Shown: positions 23,035 through 31,915, counted from the first letter of the stretch. The stretch: 64,000 nt of DNA from Nocardia sp. NBC_01503 (GCF_036327755.1 NZ_CP109596.1:8184001-8248000); one strand, 5' to 3'. Translations and numbers: made by a program. The notes: a model not told the origin generated them from the sequence alone.

Positions 23035-25422
23035 ATGAGAAGTCAGCCGACAGCCAGGACGCGATCGTGGAAGGCCCGGATCAGCTCATGGTTCGAACCG
23101 GTGCTGGTGGGGGTGACCGTGAGCGCGCTGGCGATCGGCGGCGTGCTGTGGGCGTTCGGCGTGCGCGATATCGCCGACGGGTTCTGGATCGCGGCGACCG
23201 CCGCGGCTTTCCTTCCGGCGTTGTACTGGATGATCGCCACCCTGGTGAAGGGACGGGCCGGGGTCGATTTGATCGCGGTGTTGTCGCTGGCGGGCACGGT
23301 CATGGTCGGGGAGTATCTGGCGGGCGCGTTGATCGCGGTCATGCTGGCCGGTGGACGAGCCCTCGATGCCGCTGCCGAACGCCGTGCCTCCCGGGACTTA
23401 CGCGCTCTGCTCGAACATGCGCCGCGGTCGGCTCGTCGCCGGATCGGTGACGAGGTGATGGTGATTCCACTCGACCAGGTGACTGTCGGCGACGTGCTCG
23501 TGGTCGCGGCCGGGGAGGTGGTGCCCGTCGACGGTAGGATCCTGAATACCGTTGCGGTACTGGATGAGTCGGTGCTGACGGGAGAGCCACTGCAGGTGGA
23601 GCGCGGGCCCGGCGACCCGGTGCGCAGCGGTGTGGTCAATGCCGGTGACGCGTTCGAGATGCGGGCCGGTGCCACGGCCGCTGACAGCACCTACGCCGGA
23701 ATCGTGCGCCTGGCGCAGCAGGCCAATGCGGAGAACGCTCCGGTGGTCCGCCTGGCCGACCGATACGCGGCATGGTTCCTGCCGCTGGCGCTGCTGGTCG
23801 CCGGTGGCGCGTACGTGTGGAGCGGCTCGGCGGTACGGGCGGTCGCGGTGCTGGTGGTGGCGACGCCGTGCCCGCTGTTGCTGGCCGCGCCGGTAGCCAT
23901 CGTGTCCGGGCTGTCGCGGGCCTCGCGGCTGGGTGTGGTGGTGCGCGGCGGCGGTGCGCTGGAAAGCCTCGGTCACGCAACCACTTTGGTGATGGACAAG
24001 ACAGGAACCCTCACCGCCGGCCGCCCGAAGGTTGTCGACGTGATCGCCGCGCCCGGACGTGAAGCGCCGGAGATGATGCGGCTGGCCGCCTCGGTCGACC
24101 AGGTGTCGCCGCACGTGCTGGCCGAAGCGATCGTCACCGAGGCGCTGGCTCGCGGTCTCGCGCTCTCGGCCCCGGCCGAGGTGGCCGAGCAAGCCGGGCG
24201 CGGGGTGTCCGGCGTTGTCGACGGCCATCGGGTCGAGGTCGGCAAGCTGCCGGACGGATCCACCGGTGCCGACTGGGCTCGCGCGGTCGTGAACCGGGCG
24301 AGCCTGGACAGCGCGGCGATCGCGTGGGTCGTCGTCGACGACGAGCTCGCCGCCGCCGTCCTGCTGCGAGATCCGTTGCGGAGGAACGCGCCTCGCACCA
24401 TCCGTCGGTTGCGCCAGGCGGGTTTGACACGGCTGGTCATGCTCACCGGCGACCGTCCCGAGCCTGCGCGTGAGGTCGCCACCGTTCTCGGTCTGGACGA
24501 GGTGTACGCGGGGCAGAGTCCCGCCGACAAGGTCGAGGCGGTGCGCCGCGAACGCGAATCCGCGGTGACGGTGATGGTCGGCGACGGCGTCAACGACGCA
24601 CCCGCGCTGGCAGCCGCGTCGGTCGGTGTCGCCATGGGTGCGCGCGGATCGACAGCCTCGTCCGAAGCGGCCGACATCGTGCTGACCACCGACCGTCTCG
24701 ACCGTCTCGCCGACGCGATGGATACCGCCCGCTGGTCGCGTCGCATCGCTGTGCAGAGTGCGGTGGTCGGCATGGGTTTGTCCCTGGTGGCCATGGTCGT
24801 CGCCGCGATCGGCCGGCTGCCGCCCGCCGCCGGTGCGCTGCTGCAGGAGGGCATCGACGTGGCGGTGATCCTCAATGCCTTACGCGCCCTGCGCGGTAAT
24901 CCCGCGCTGCGCACCGATCTTCCCCCCGACACCGAGGCCCTACTGCACCGCTTCGCCGATGAGCACGAGACCCTGCGCGATACCCTGACCCTGCTGCGCA
25001 CCGCCGCCGACCGGCTCGCGGACCGGAGCGAGGACGCGGTTGCGTTGTCCGCGGTCGAGGACGCGTACCGATTCCTCACCGGCGAGCTGCGACCGCACGA
25101 GCAGGCCGAGGAGACCGAGCTGTATCCCGCACTCGCGGTGCCGCTCGGCAGTGTCGAGGCCACCGCCACCATGAGCCGTACGCACGCGGAGATCGAGCGG
25201 CTGACGACGCGTATCGAAACACATCTGCGCTTGGCGCGGATCGCCGGTCGCATCGGCCCCGACCAGACCGACGATCTGCTCGCCTGCCTGTACGGGCTCT
25301 ACACATTGCTGCAACTGCACTTCCGGCAGGAAGAGGAGAACTACTTCACCCTGGCCGAGGACGAGCGCGAATATGCTTCGGCGGCGGGACAATCCGGCGC
25401 GCCTCGGCCGCCACGGCGATGA
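23035..25422 (+). CDS. P1B-type metal ATPase fused to a C-terminal hemerythrin domain
   Basis: 795 residues from ATG 23035 (GGAAGGAG upstream). Transport ATPase part: actuator TGEP, intramembrane TPCPLLLA, phosphorylation motif DKTGTLT, SPHVLAEA in the H-P position (here S-P-H), MLTGDR and GDGVNDAP hinge. There is no N-terminal heavy-metal-binding domain. TPCP instead of CPC is the mark of the P1B-5 group, linked to nickel, cobalt or iron efflux. From about residue 640 a hemerythrin-like four-helix domain follows: DEHETL, PHEQAEETELYP, SRTHAEIE and LQLHFRQEEENYF supply the His/Glu ligands for a di-iron site. This suggests metal export gated by iron, oxygen or redox state (inference). Confidence 0.9.
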   Translation: MRSQPTARTRSWKARISSWFEPVLVGVTVSALAIGGVLWAFGVRDIADGFWIAATAAAFLPALYWMIATLVKGRAGVDLIAVLSLAGTVMVGEYLAGALIAVMLAGGRALDAAAERRASRDLRALLEHAPRSARRRIGDEVMVIPLDQVTVGDVLVVAAGEVVPVDGRILNTVAVLDESVLTGEPLQVERGPGDPVRSGVVNAGDAFEMRAGATAADSTYAGIVRLAQQANAENAPVVRLADRYAAWFLPLALLVAGGAYVWSGSAVRAVAVLVVATPCPLLLAAPVAIVSGLSRASRLGVVVRGGGALESLGHATTLVMDKTGTLTAGRPKVVDVIAAPGREAPEMMRLAASVDQVSPHVLAEAIVTEALARGLALSAPAEVAEQAGRGVSGVVDGHRVEVGKLPDGSTGADWARAVVNRASLDSAAIAWVVVDDELAAAVLLRDPLRRNAPRTIRRLRQAGLTRLVMLTGDRPEPAREVATVLGLDEVYAGQSPADKVEAVRRERESAVTVMVGDGVNDAPALAAASVGVAMGARGSTASSEAADIVLTTDRLDRLADAMDTARWSRRIAVQSAVVGMGLSLVAMVVAAIGRLPPAAGALLQEGIDVAVILNALRALRGNPALRTDLPPDTEALLHRFADEHETLRDTLTLLRTAADRLADRSEDAVALSAVEDAYRFLTGELRPHEQAEETELYPALAVPLGSVEATATMSRTHAEIERLTTRIETHLRLARIAGRIGPDQTDDLLACLYGLYTLLQLHFRQEEENYFTLAEDEREYASAAGQSGAPRPPRR

Positions 25423-26165
25423 CTCCGCCGTCCGGTGCGGCCGGTCACCATACCGCGCTGGTCACCGTGGCGGTGGGCGCGGTCGCGATGTCGGGGCTGG
25501 CGATGGTGTTCGCCGCCATCCTCGACAATGTGGTCGATGGGGACGGAATCGCGGCGATTGACGGTCCATTGACGAGATGGGTTGCCGGACATCGGTATCA
25601 CGGGCTCACTACGGCGATGATCACGCTCACGCGACTGGGTGACCCGCTCATAATCATCGGCGTCATGGCGGTGGTCGCCGCGGCCGTTGCCGGGCTGACT
25701 CGCACGGTCGCGCCCCTCGGCATCGGCATGCTGGGAGTCGCGGGGTTCCTGCTCGCCGTGGTAGCGGTCAAGTTCGCGGTCGGTCGCCCGCGCCCCGAAC
25801 TGCCGCACCCGGTCGCGGCCGTCGACGGCTCGTCGTTTCCGTCAGGGCACTCCACCGGCGTATGCGTGGTCGCGATCATCAGTGCTTGGCTGCTCACCCG
25901 ATGGTGCGTCAGATCGCGGGCCGGACAGGTTGCCGTATGGACGATTGCGCTGACAGCCGTTGCGGGGGTGGGCTTTTCCCGCGTCTACCTGGGCGTCCAC
26001 TACCTCAGCGATGTTCTCGCCGGTTGGGTGCTGGGAGCGTTGTGGGCAGGCGTGGCGATAGGGGCGACTCGACTGTGGGAGGCACGCCCGTCGCCACGAT
26101 CCCCAGCATTGGCAGTGCGGGGACGCGATGATCAGGGAGCGCCCGGCGGCGACATCGAATCGTAA
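25419..26165 (+). CDS. PAP2-family phosphatase (integral membrane)
   Basis: 248 residues, six or so hydrophobic helices. The three PAP2 motifs are complete: KFAVGRPRP, SFPSGHSTG, and SRVYLGVHYLSDVLAG with its catalytic histidine. The family removes phosphate from lipid phosphates such as undecaprenyl pyrophosphate or phosphatidate, with the active site facing outward. Its ATG overlaps the ATPase stop (ATGA), so the two are translationally coupled. The pairing with a metal pump is not an obvious pathway link. Confidence 0.9.
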   Translation: MTPPSGAAGHHTALVTVAVGAVAMSGLAMVFAAILDNVVDGDGIAAIDGPLTRWVAGHRYHGLTTAMITLTRLGDPLIIIGVMAVVAAAVAGLTRTVAPLGIGMLGVAGFLLAVVAVKFAVGRPRPELPHPVAAVDGSSFPSGHSTGVCVVAIISAWLLTRWCVRSRAGQVAVWTIALTAVAGVGFSRVYLGVHYLSDVLAGWVLGALWAGVAIGATRLWEARPSPRSPALAVRGRDDQGAPGGDIES

Positions 26166-26251
26166 AGACCTGCACTCGAGTGACTTTCGTCCGGTGTGGG
26201 TGCCCTTCCCGCAGTCGATAGTGAAGGGAAACGAGGACCGGAGTCGGAGCC

Positions 26252-27016
26252 ATGACGATACTCACCCGTCGTTCGCCAGGTGTCGGCAGCGCATCCGGGA
26301 GCAGTCGTCGATTGCGACTCCTCATTGCCGCGGTACTCGCCGGGGCGGGTCTCGCCTATGCGTTGTGGCTGGTGGAATTCATATTGCCGACACGTCTTTC
26401 GCTGATCTCCAGTTTTGTCAGCGAGCACTACGTGGTGTCTCAGCCGTATCACTCGCTTTTCCGTGGTGGAGACGTCGTCGCGGGCATCCTTTATGCGGCG
26501 GCGGCCGGTCTGGTGGCCACCGGGCACCACGCGAGTGATCGGCTCGTGGCCGGTACGGCCGCAGCGGCCGCGCTATTCGGTGTGGCGACCTTGACCGACG
26601 CCGTGTTCGTACCGGACTGCCTTACCACGGTCGATCCCGTCTGCGAGCGAAGGGAATTCGCCGCGCAAGTGTCCTGGCACCACCTCGCGCATCTGGGAGC
26701 GAGCGTGGTTTCCCAGCTTGCCGCCATCACCGCTGTGCTGGCTCTCGAGCGACTGGCAACACGGTCGGGCACCCGCGGCGATCGGATGGCCGCGCGGACG
26801 GGGCTGGCTGTCGTCATCGTCGCCGGGCTGGCCTGTGTGGCCGGGTACCCCTTCGGATGGGTAGGTGTCCCGCAGCGGATTCAGTTGGTCGCGTTGAGCG
26901 CGATCACGATCGGCGTGGCCTGGCGAATCGCGGCTGCCGATGGTGGCGAGATCCTCACCGGACGAGGACGAAAGGCTCTGCCGGGCGGTGGCGCCGATTG
27001 TGACGATGAATCATGA
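26252..27016 (+). CDS. DUF998-type multi-pass membrane protein
   Basis: 254 residues with about six transmembrane segments (LLIAAVLAGAGLAYALWLV, VVAGILYAAAAGLVATGH, GTAAAAALFGVATLTDAVFV, VVSQLAAITAVLALE, TGLAVVIVAGLACVAG, LVALSAITIGVAW). The layout and the short polar loop with DCLTTVDPVC fit the DUF998 family, whose function is unknown. Two cysteines in that external loop may pair. It overlaps the start of the ABC remnant by four bases, so it once headed a transport operon. Confidence 0.78.
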   Translation: MTILTRRSPGVGSASGSSRRLRLLIAAVLAGAGLAYALWLVEFILPTRLSLISSFVSEHYVVSQPYHSLFRGGDVVAGILYAAAAGLVATGHHASDRLVAGTAAAAALFGVATLTDAVFVPDCLTTVDPVCERREFAAQVSWHHLAHLGASVVSQLAAITAVLALERLATRSGTRGDRMAARTGLAVVIVAGLACVAGYPFGWVGVPQRIQLVALSAITIGVAWRIAAADGGEILTGRGRKALPGGGADCDDES

Positions 27017-27464
27017 CCTCCGATATCGATGCCCGCCCGGCCGCCGAACCGGTGGTGGCCTGCACAGGGCTGACGAAGGATTCGGTGCGGGCCGTGGTGT
27101 TTTCGACCTGGACCTCACGGTCGACCGTGGGGAGACGTTCGGTTTCATCGGCCCTAACGGCGCAGGGAAGACGACCACCATTCGGCTGCGGATAGACCTC
27201 CCTCGCCCCGATCGGAGGCATGCGAAGATCTTCGGGCTCGACGCCCACACCGACAGTATGGAGATCAAACGCAAGATCGGTTACCTACCCGGCGAATTGG
27301 TGCAGTGGCCGCGAGTCAGCGCCCTCCTGGGTGATGCGGCTGTCGCTGTTCGGCGCGACCGGCCACCCCTACCTCCAGGCGGGCTGCTGTTCCTGAGCGC
27401 GCTGGCTGCGGCCGGTGTCATCCTCGCCGCGACGAGCGCGACCCGCGCCCGGGCCATCGCCTGA
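27013..27464 (+). pseudogene. Collapsed ABC transporter: ATPase start joined to permease end
   Basis: From the ATG at 27013 the frame reads VVACTGLTKD, then needs a frameshift near 27080 to continue as VFDLDLTVDRGETFGFIGPN and AGKTTTIR (Walker A), IFGLDAHT and IGYLPGELVQWP. Near 27320 the ATPase ends abruptly without Q-loop, signature or Walker B. A different frame gives MRLSLFGATGHPYLQAG, and then LLFLSALAAAGVILAATSA, which is the C-terminal part of an ABC-2 permease. An internal deletion has fused the two genes. Non-functional. Confidence 0.75.
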
Positions 27465-27612
27465 TCGCCCGACTACTCGGCAGGATTCCGATCACGACCT
27501 GTTCTATGCGGACCACGGATCGGTGAAGTCGTGCGTGTCGAACTGGGAGACCGCCGTGACCTTGCCGGGTGGTCATTGCAGAAGGTCGACAATGGCTATG
27601 GCGGTTGGGGTT

Positions 27613-28458
27613 TCAGGATTCGCGGGCCGCGATTGCGGCTTGGATTCGGCGGAGGGTGCGGAGGGCTTTCTTGGCGGCGACGCTGACTACGCCGTCGAAG
27701 ACTGTGGTGCCGCGGTCGTGGGCCATCAGGTGTTCCAGGGTGGGGACGGCCTGGTTGTCGCCGGTGGAGCCGAGGGCTACGGCGGCCCAGTAGCGCTGGT
27801 CCGGGTCGTCACCGCGGGCGGCTTCACACAGCCTCGGGATGATGTCGGGGGTGAAGGTGGACAGGGCGCTGGCGATATAGCCGATGCGGTAGTAGCGGCG
27901 GTGCTGGAATTCTTCCCAGAGTGCGGCCAGGGCCGCATCGCCGCCGATATCGCCGAGAGCCTCGGCGGTGCGTTCGCGCATTCCCTGGATCGGGTCTCGC
28001 AGTATGGGGGTGAGGGCGGGGACGATCGATTCGTCGCCGAGGATCCCCAATGCGATCACCGCTTGTTCGCGCGCCATCTCCTGCGGGTGGTTCAGCATCG
28101 CGACCAGGCCGGGGACCGCGTCATGGAAACCTAGAGCGGCGCAACCCATTGCGGCCCAGGCCTGGCAGTTGTACCTGGTATCGGATAGTGAGGCGAGCAG
28201 TGGTGCGCGCAGGCTGTCGTCACCGAAGACCTCGGTGCGGTTCAGTGCCAGGCTGTACAGCGAGCGGTGATAGTCGGGGTAGTCGCGGACGAGTGCGCGC
28301 AGCACCTCTCGGGCGGATGTGTCGCCGTCGGCGGCCCGATCGAGCAGGAGGCGCAGATTCTCCTTACGGGTTTCGAGATCACCGTCGAGGAGGAGTCGCG
28401 CATCAGCTGGGTTCACCGCCCAACGGTACCTGGTGATGATCTTGTCCCCCGACGTCAA
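27613..28458 (-). CDS. HEAT-repeat protein
   Basis: 281 residues, almost all helical, with consecutive PBS-lyase/HEAT-type repeats: CQAWAAMGCAALGFHDAVPG, QAVIALGILGDESIVPAL, RTAEALGDIGGDAALAAL, YWAAVALGSTGDNQAVPTL. Such alpha-solenoids act as protein-binding scaffolds or regulators; no enzymatic residues are seen. Its start overlaps the stop of the gene upstream (28455-28760) by four bases, and that gene overlaps the next, so three genes form one coupled operon. The partner is unknown. Confidence 0.85.
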   Translation of the reverse strand: MTSGDKIITRYRWAVNPADARLLLDGDLETRKENLRLLLDRAADGDTSAREVLRALVRDYPDYHRSLYSLALNRTEVFGDDSLRAPLLASLSDTRYNCQAWAAMGCAALGFHDAVPGLVAMLNHPQEMAREQAVIALGILGDESIVPALTPILRDPIQGMRERTAEALGDIGGDAALAALWEEFQHRRYYRIGYIASALSTFTPDIIPRLCEAARGDDPDQRYWAAVALGSTGDNQAVPTLEHLMAHDRGTTVFDGVVSVAAKKALRTLRRIQAAIAARES

Positions 28459-28760
28459 TTCGCGTGCACGGTGTGACGGCCGATGACATCGGCCACCAGC
28501 CGCCTGGCGCTGCCGGGTGCACAGGGTTCAGCGCCGTCGAAGATCGCGTCCAAGATGTCGGCCCGATCGAGCGTAGCGGGATAGCGATGCGCCGCGCGGG
28601 CGCTCACGATGACCGCGTGCAAGACGATCGCGTAGATCCGCGAGCGTGGCACGGTCAGTCGCCAGCCGTGCAGTTCGCGTTCGCGCAGCTGGGCTTCGAC
28701 GGTATCGAGAACGTCAGCGATCACCTGGCGTTCGATCTGGTCACGGTCATCGCAGGGCAT
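28455..28760 (-). CDS. Hypothetical protein
   Basis: 101 residues from the ATG at 28760 (MPCDDRDQIERQVIADVLDT). Mostly helical and charged, no membrane segment (TVEAQLRERELHGWRLTV, YAIVLHAVIVSARAAHRYPA). No family recognised. It overlaps both neighbours: its 5' end lies inside 28747-29127 and its stop overlaps the HEAT-repeat gene start. The tight packing argues for a shared role in a complex. Confidence 0.6.
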   Translation of the reverse strand: MPCDDRDQIERQVIADVLDTVEAQLRERELHGWRLTVPRSRIYAIVLHAVIVSARAAHRYPATLDRADILDAIFDGAEPCAPGSARRLVADVIGRHTVHAN

Positions 28761-29127
28761 GGCGACCACCCAAAAACAGTGCGCCATAACCGAATACCGC
28801 GATCCGCAGCAGAGTGAACAGACTCGTCCGCGCCGCCGCCGGGCGAGCCGCGCGTGGATCGAGCACCATCCGCCCGGCCGATACCAGGGCATTGCGCGCC
28901 CGCCACCGCACTTGGCAAGTGGCAACACCACATTCGAGGTGCAACTGCATCGCGGTGTGCGCCTGCGCGGCGGTCAATTCGCCGGGATCGGCGTAGCACG
29001 ACCACAATCCGCGCACCGAATACCCGACACTGCTCGATTCAGCCGGTGCGCGCTCGGCGGCGGCCCGCTTCTCGCGGTCGATGCGCTCGATGATCGCCTG
29101 CACCGACCATTGGTTGTCTCTGGACAT
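28747..29127 (-). CDS. Hypothetical protein with C-terminal hydrophobic helix
   Basis: 126 residues from an ATG at 29127 (MSRDNQWSVQAIIERID). The middle contains LWSCYADPGELTAAQAHTAM and HLECGVATCQVRWRARNAL, with three cysteines in a conserved-looking pattern. The end (TSLFTLLRIAVFGYGALFLG) is a likely membrane anchor or buried helix. First gene of the three-gene operon, divergent from the XRE-DUF5753 regulator at 29303, so probably under its control. Function unknown. Confidence 0.6.
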   Translation of the reverse strand: MSRDNQWSVQAIIERIDREKRAAAERAPAESSSVGYSVRGLWSCYADPGELTAAQAHTAMQLHLECGVATCQVRWRARNALVSAGRMVLDPRAARPAAARTSLFTLLRIAVFGYGALFLGGRHALR

Positions 29128-29195
29128 TGTGCTGACCTCTCTGATCGTGGCCGTGATGCCAGCACACCACCCATAACCTGCGCATACAGTGAAAA

Positions 29196-29222
29196 CTGAA
29201 GCTTCAGATTGAAGTTCTTCAA
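29196..29222. promoter_or_regulatory. Two adjacent palindromes between divergent operons
   Basis: CTGAAGCTTCAG (29196-29207) is a perfect 12-bp palindrome. Directly after it, TTGAAG and CTTCAA (29209-29222) form a perfect dyad with a two-base spacer. Both share the TGAAG half-site and lie between 29127 and 29303, a natural target for the XRE regulator encoded at 29303. Confidence 0.6.
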
Positions 29223-29302
29223 AAGGCCATGACCGGCCTCAGATCTGCGGTACATATGGCTTCAACTTCCACGCACCGTCAGCTTCATTTCCGGGAGACC
29301 CC

Positions 29303-30193
29303 ATGAGTGACACTGGCAATCAACCCTCGACCCTCCCCCGACGCCAACTCGGCCGGTTTCTACGCGAAGCCCGCGAAGCGCTCGGACTGACGCAGAAAAT
29401 CGCGGCCGAAATGGTCGAGCTCAGCGAACCGGGGCTGCAACGTATCGAAGCCGGGCGAGTGAAGAAAGTCCGAGTCCGCGATGTTCAGGCCCTGTGCGAA
29501 ATCTACGAAATCAGCGCCGAAGACACCCAGAGAGCGGTCGAACTGGCCGAACAGGCCAAGGTCACCAGTTGGTACCACGCGTTCGGCGGCCTGTTCAACG
29601 ACACCTTCAATATGTATGTCGGCCTGGAAGCCTCAGCGCAACAGCTGATTTCATACCACGAGCACGTTCCCGGCCTGCTGCAAACCGCGGACTACGCGCG
29701 GGCGCTGATCAGCGCCTTCTTCCGAGACGACAGCCGCGACGACATCGAACGACGCGTCGAACTCAGGATGAAGCGTCAGGCGATCGTCACCCGCAAGACC
29801 CGACCTTTGAAACTCGATGTGCTCCTTCATGAATCGGCCCTGCATCGGGTAATCGGCGACCGGAAGATCATGGCGGCCCAGCTCGCACACCTCGCGGAGA
29901 TCAGCAAGCTGAGCAACGTATCGGTGCGCATCCATCCTTTCTCGGCAGGATGCACGTGGGGACTACTGCACGGCCCCTTCGTCATTCTCGACTTCGGCAC
30001 CGATGCCAAAGGTGGCCCCATCGAGCCACCGGTGGTCTATCACGAGATCCAGATGAGCAACGATGTCTACTTGGAGAAGCCCGCCGATCTGCGGCGCTAC
30101 CATGAACTCGTTGCGGCCCTGCGTGCTACGGCCCTCGACGAGGACACCACACGAGACCTGTTCCGGCGGGCAACAAGGAGTTACGAACGGTGA
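29303..30193 (+). CDS. XRE regulator with DUF5753 effector domain
   Basis: 296 residues. An N-terminal Cro/CI helix-turn-helix (LGRFLREAREALGLTQKIAA, then VELSEPGLQRIEAGR) is followed by the long DUF5753 domain (QQLISYHEHVPGLLQTADYA, VRIHPFSAGCTWGLLHGPF, YLEKPADLRRYHELV). This is the WhiJ-like pair type common in Streptomyces and Nocardia, where the XRE protein acts with a small DUF397 protein in developmental or metabolic control. The DUF397 gene follows immediately (GTGA overlap). Two palindromes upstream are likely its binding sites. Confidence 0.92.
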   Translation: MSDTGNQPSTLPRRQLGRFLREAREALGLTQKIAAEMVELSEPGLQRIEAGRVKKVRVRDVQALCEIYEISAEDTQRAVELAEQAKVTSWYHAFGGLFNDTFNMYVGLEASAQQLISYHEHVPGLLQTADYARALISAFFRDDSRDDIERRVELRMKRQAIVTRKTRPLKLDVLLHESALHRVIGDRKIMAAQLAHLAEISKLSNVSVRIHPFSAGCTWGLLHGPFVILDFGTDAKGGPIEPPVVYHEIQMSNDVYLEKPADLRRYHELVAALRATALDEDTTRDLFRRATRSYER

Positions 30194-30399
30194 AGATCGA
30201 CCTATCCGCGGCGAACTGGTTCAAGAGCAGTCACAGCGAAAGCAGCGGAGCATGCGTCGAAGTCGCGTGGCTGCCGGAAGATACCGTCGGAGTGCGGGAT
30301 TCGAAGAACCCGACCGGACCCGCGCTGGTCTTCGCACCCGGCGACTGGGATGACTTCACCGGCGCTATCGTCCGCGGAGATTTCAACCGCCTCGTTTGA
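30190..30399 (+). CDS. DUF397-domain protein
   Basis: 69 residues from a GTG at 30190, overlapping the upstream stop. The sequence follows the DUF397 plan: ANWFKSSHSESSGACVEVAW, V-G-V-R-D-S-K-N-P, then LVFAPGDWDDFTGAI. Partner of XRE-DUF5753 regulators; in related pairs it modulates DNA binding by the regulator. Confidence 0.9.
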   Translation: MKIDLSAANWFKSSHSESSGACVEVAWLPEDTVGVRDSKNPTGPALVFAPGDWDDFTGAIVRGDFNRLV

Positions 30400-30419
30400 T
30401 CCGATGCCCGCCGAGGGCG

Positions 30420-30893
30420 TCACCCGTCGAGGCGCGCCAGTTCCTCGGTGATAGTCCGACGAATCGGATGATGTTGCGGGCCAAGGGCATAGCGTGGGTC
30501 GGTCCACGATTCGGCCGGGTACAGCCAGACCGGTCCGATCACCCGCTCTGCGGGCTCCCACTCGTATCGCGGCCAAATGTGCGCATGCAGGAAGGGATGG
30601 GTATTTCCCAGGATCTCGAGGTTCACCCGGCGGAACGCGGGGTCGAGGCGGCGGCACGCGCGCTCCACCGCCTCCCCCAGACAGTCCATCGCGGCCAGGA
30701 AGGCCGTTCGTTCACCTTTTCGGAGATCCGAAAGCCGTTCCGCCGCTGGATCATCGGTAAGCAGCAGGGAGTATCCGGGTAGGAACTGCGTATCCCCGAT
30801 CACCGCGAATCCGGCCTGGAACCGCCGCATCACGGTGGGGTTCTCACCCCGCAGCGCGCTCCCGATCCGATCCGCCCGCCACCGTTCGCCCAT
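30420..30893 (-). CDS. HIT-like nucleotide hydrolase
   Basis: 157 residues from ATG 30893 (MGERWRADRIGSALRGENPT); an upstream ATG at 30965 is in frame. Fold and motif fit the HIT superfamily: FLPGYSLLLTDDPAAERLSD, and the histidine-rich NTHPFLHAHIWPRY, in which H-x-H-x replaces the full His triad of Hint/FHIT. Probably an Ap4A-phosphorylase-like or nucleotidyl hydrolase; the shortened triad leaves activity uncertain. It converges with the DUF397 gene. Confidence 0.75.
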   Translation of the reverse strand: MGERWRADRIGSALRGENPTVMRRFQAGFAVIGDTQFLPGYSLLLTDDPAAERLSDLRKGERTAFLAAMDCLGEAVERACRRLDPAFRRVNLEILGNTHPFLHAHIWPRYEWEPAERVIGPVWLYPAESWTDPRYALGPQHHPIRRTITEELARLDG

Positions 30894-31018
30894 ACTGCCA
30901 AGGTACCGACGCGGATCACGCGACGACCGCGATGATCGCAACACACTGAACACCGTGATCGACATTCGGCGACGAAAATGGCGAGGGTTCAGGGTGTTCC
31001 ACCGGTTAGAGTCGGCCG

Positions 31019-31456
31019 GTGCATACCGTCGAATTCCGGATCGAGCGTGCCGAACTCGCGATCGCGGAGACCGATATCGTCCTCGTATACATCGACGGGG
31101 TCGAACTCCGCGATCTGGTTCGCCCGGTCGAGGGCCCGTTCGCGGCGGCCGAGGACAGCCCGGATCTCGCGGCCTCGTACGCCGGACTGGTTGCGGCCGA
31201 GGTCGCCTGGCCGAGCCGCCATTTCCTGGGCGACTCCGCGGAGACCTGGGTGGCCGACGGCGAACTGATCATCCTTGGCTGCACCTGTGGCATCGCCGGG
31301 TGCTGGCCATTGTCCGCGAGCCTCGAACTGACTCCGGAAACCGTGGTGTGGCAGGACTTCCGCAACGGACACCGAGATTGGGATCTCTCCGCCTTGGGAC
31401 CGTTCGTCTTCGACCGGACGCAATACGAGGCGGCGTTACGAGCGACCGAGCGCTGA
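31019..31456 (+). CDS. Hypothetical protein with a C-x-C-x4-C motif
   Basis: 145 residues from a GTG at 31019. Beta-rich, acidic. The distinctive feature is LGCTCGIAGCWPLSA (around residue 90), with three closely spaced cysteines that could bind a metal. Conserved-looking aromatic residues follow (VVWQDFRNGHRDWDLSALGP). I recall similar uncharacterised proteins in nocardiae and streptomycetes, but no function. Its 3' end overlaps that of the SnoaL-like gene on the other strand by 21 bases. Confidence 0.65.
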   Translation: MHTVEFRIERAELAIAETDIVLVYIDGVELRDLVRPVEGPFAAAEDSPDLAASYAGLVAAEVAWPSRHFLGDSAETWVADGELIILGCTCGIAGCWPLSASLELTPETVVWQDFRNGHRDWDLSALGPFVFDRTQYEAALRATER

Positions 31457-31915
31457 GAGATCCGACCGCGCGGTGCCCAGTTCGGCGGGAGCCGCATCCG
31501 TCCGATCCGGCTCGAGCGTGGCGAGAACCGCGGCGGTGTCGAGGTAGAAGGGGCGGAAGGCGGTGATCAGGCCGTCATGGAACGTAATCCATTGGATCAG
31601 TTCGGTTTCCAGGGTGCGGCCCGTCACGCGGGAGGTCAGGCGACCTCGGCTGTGGACGGCGACCGTATCGGCATCGGATACGAAACGCTGATCGAGGAAT
31701 TCGAGGTCGGCCCAGGTGGCGGCGAACGCGCGGAGGAACCCCGCGAAGCCGAGGGGTCCGTGCCAGTCGCCGCCGTAGGGCAGGACCGAGGCTTGGGACA
31801 TCAGGACGTTCGGGGCCAGGTGGGCAAGCATGGCATCGAGGTCGGCGTCACCTCGGACATAAGCGGCCTCGGCCGCGTAGAACTTGTGCAGGATGGTGAG
31901 CGGGTCGGCGGGCAT
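31436..31915 (-). CDS. SnoaL/NTF2-like protein
   Basis: 159 residues from the ATG at 31915 (MPADPLTILHKFYAAEAAYV). An NTF2-like cone fold is suggested by the helix-then-sheet order: DADLDAMLAHLAPNVLMSQ, a YGGDWHGPLGFAGFLRAF loop, VHSRGRLTSRVTGR, and LIQWITFHDGLITAFRPFYL. Members are cyclases, isomerases or ligand-binding proteins. It lies downstream of the TetR gene 31996-32640 with a gap of 80 bases, so both may be one transcript. Confidence 0.8.
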   Translation of the reverse strand: MPADPLTILHKFYAAEAAYVRGDADLDAMLAHLAPNVLMSQASVLPYGGDWHGPLGFAGFLRAFAATWADLEFLDQRFVSDADTVAVHSRGRLTSRVTGRTLETELIQWITFHDGLITAFRPFYLDTAAVLATLEPDRTDAAPAELGTARSDLSALGRS

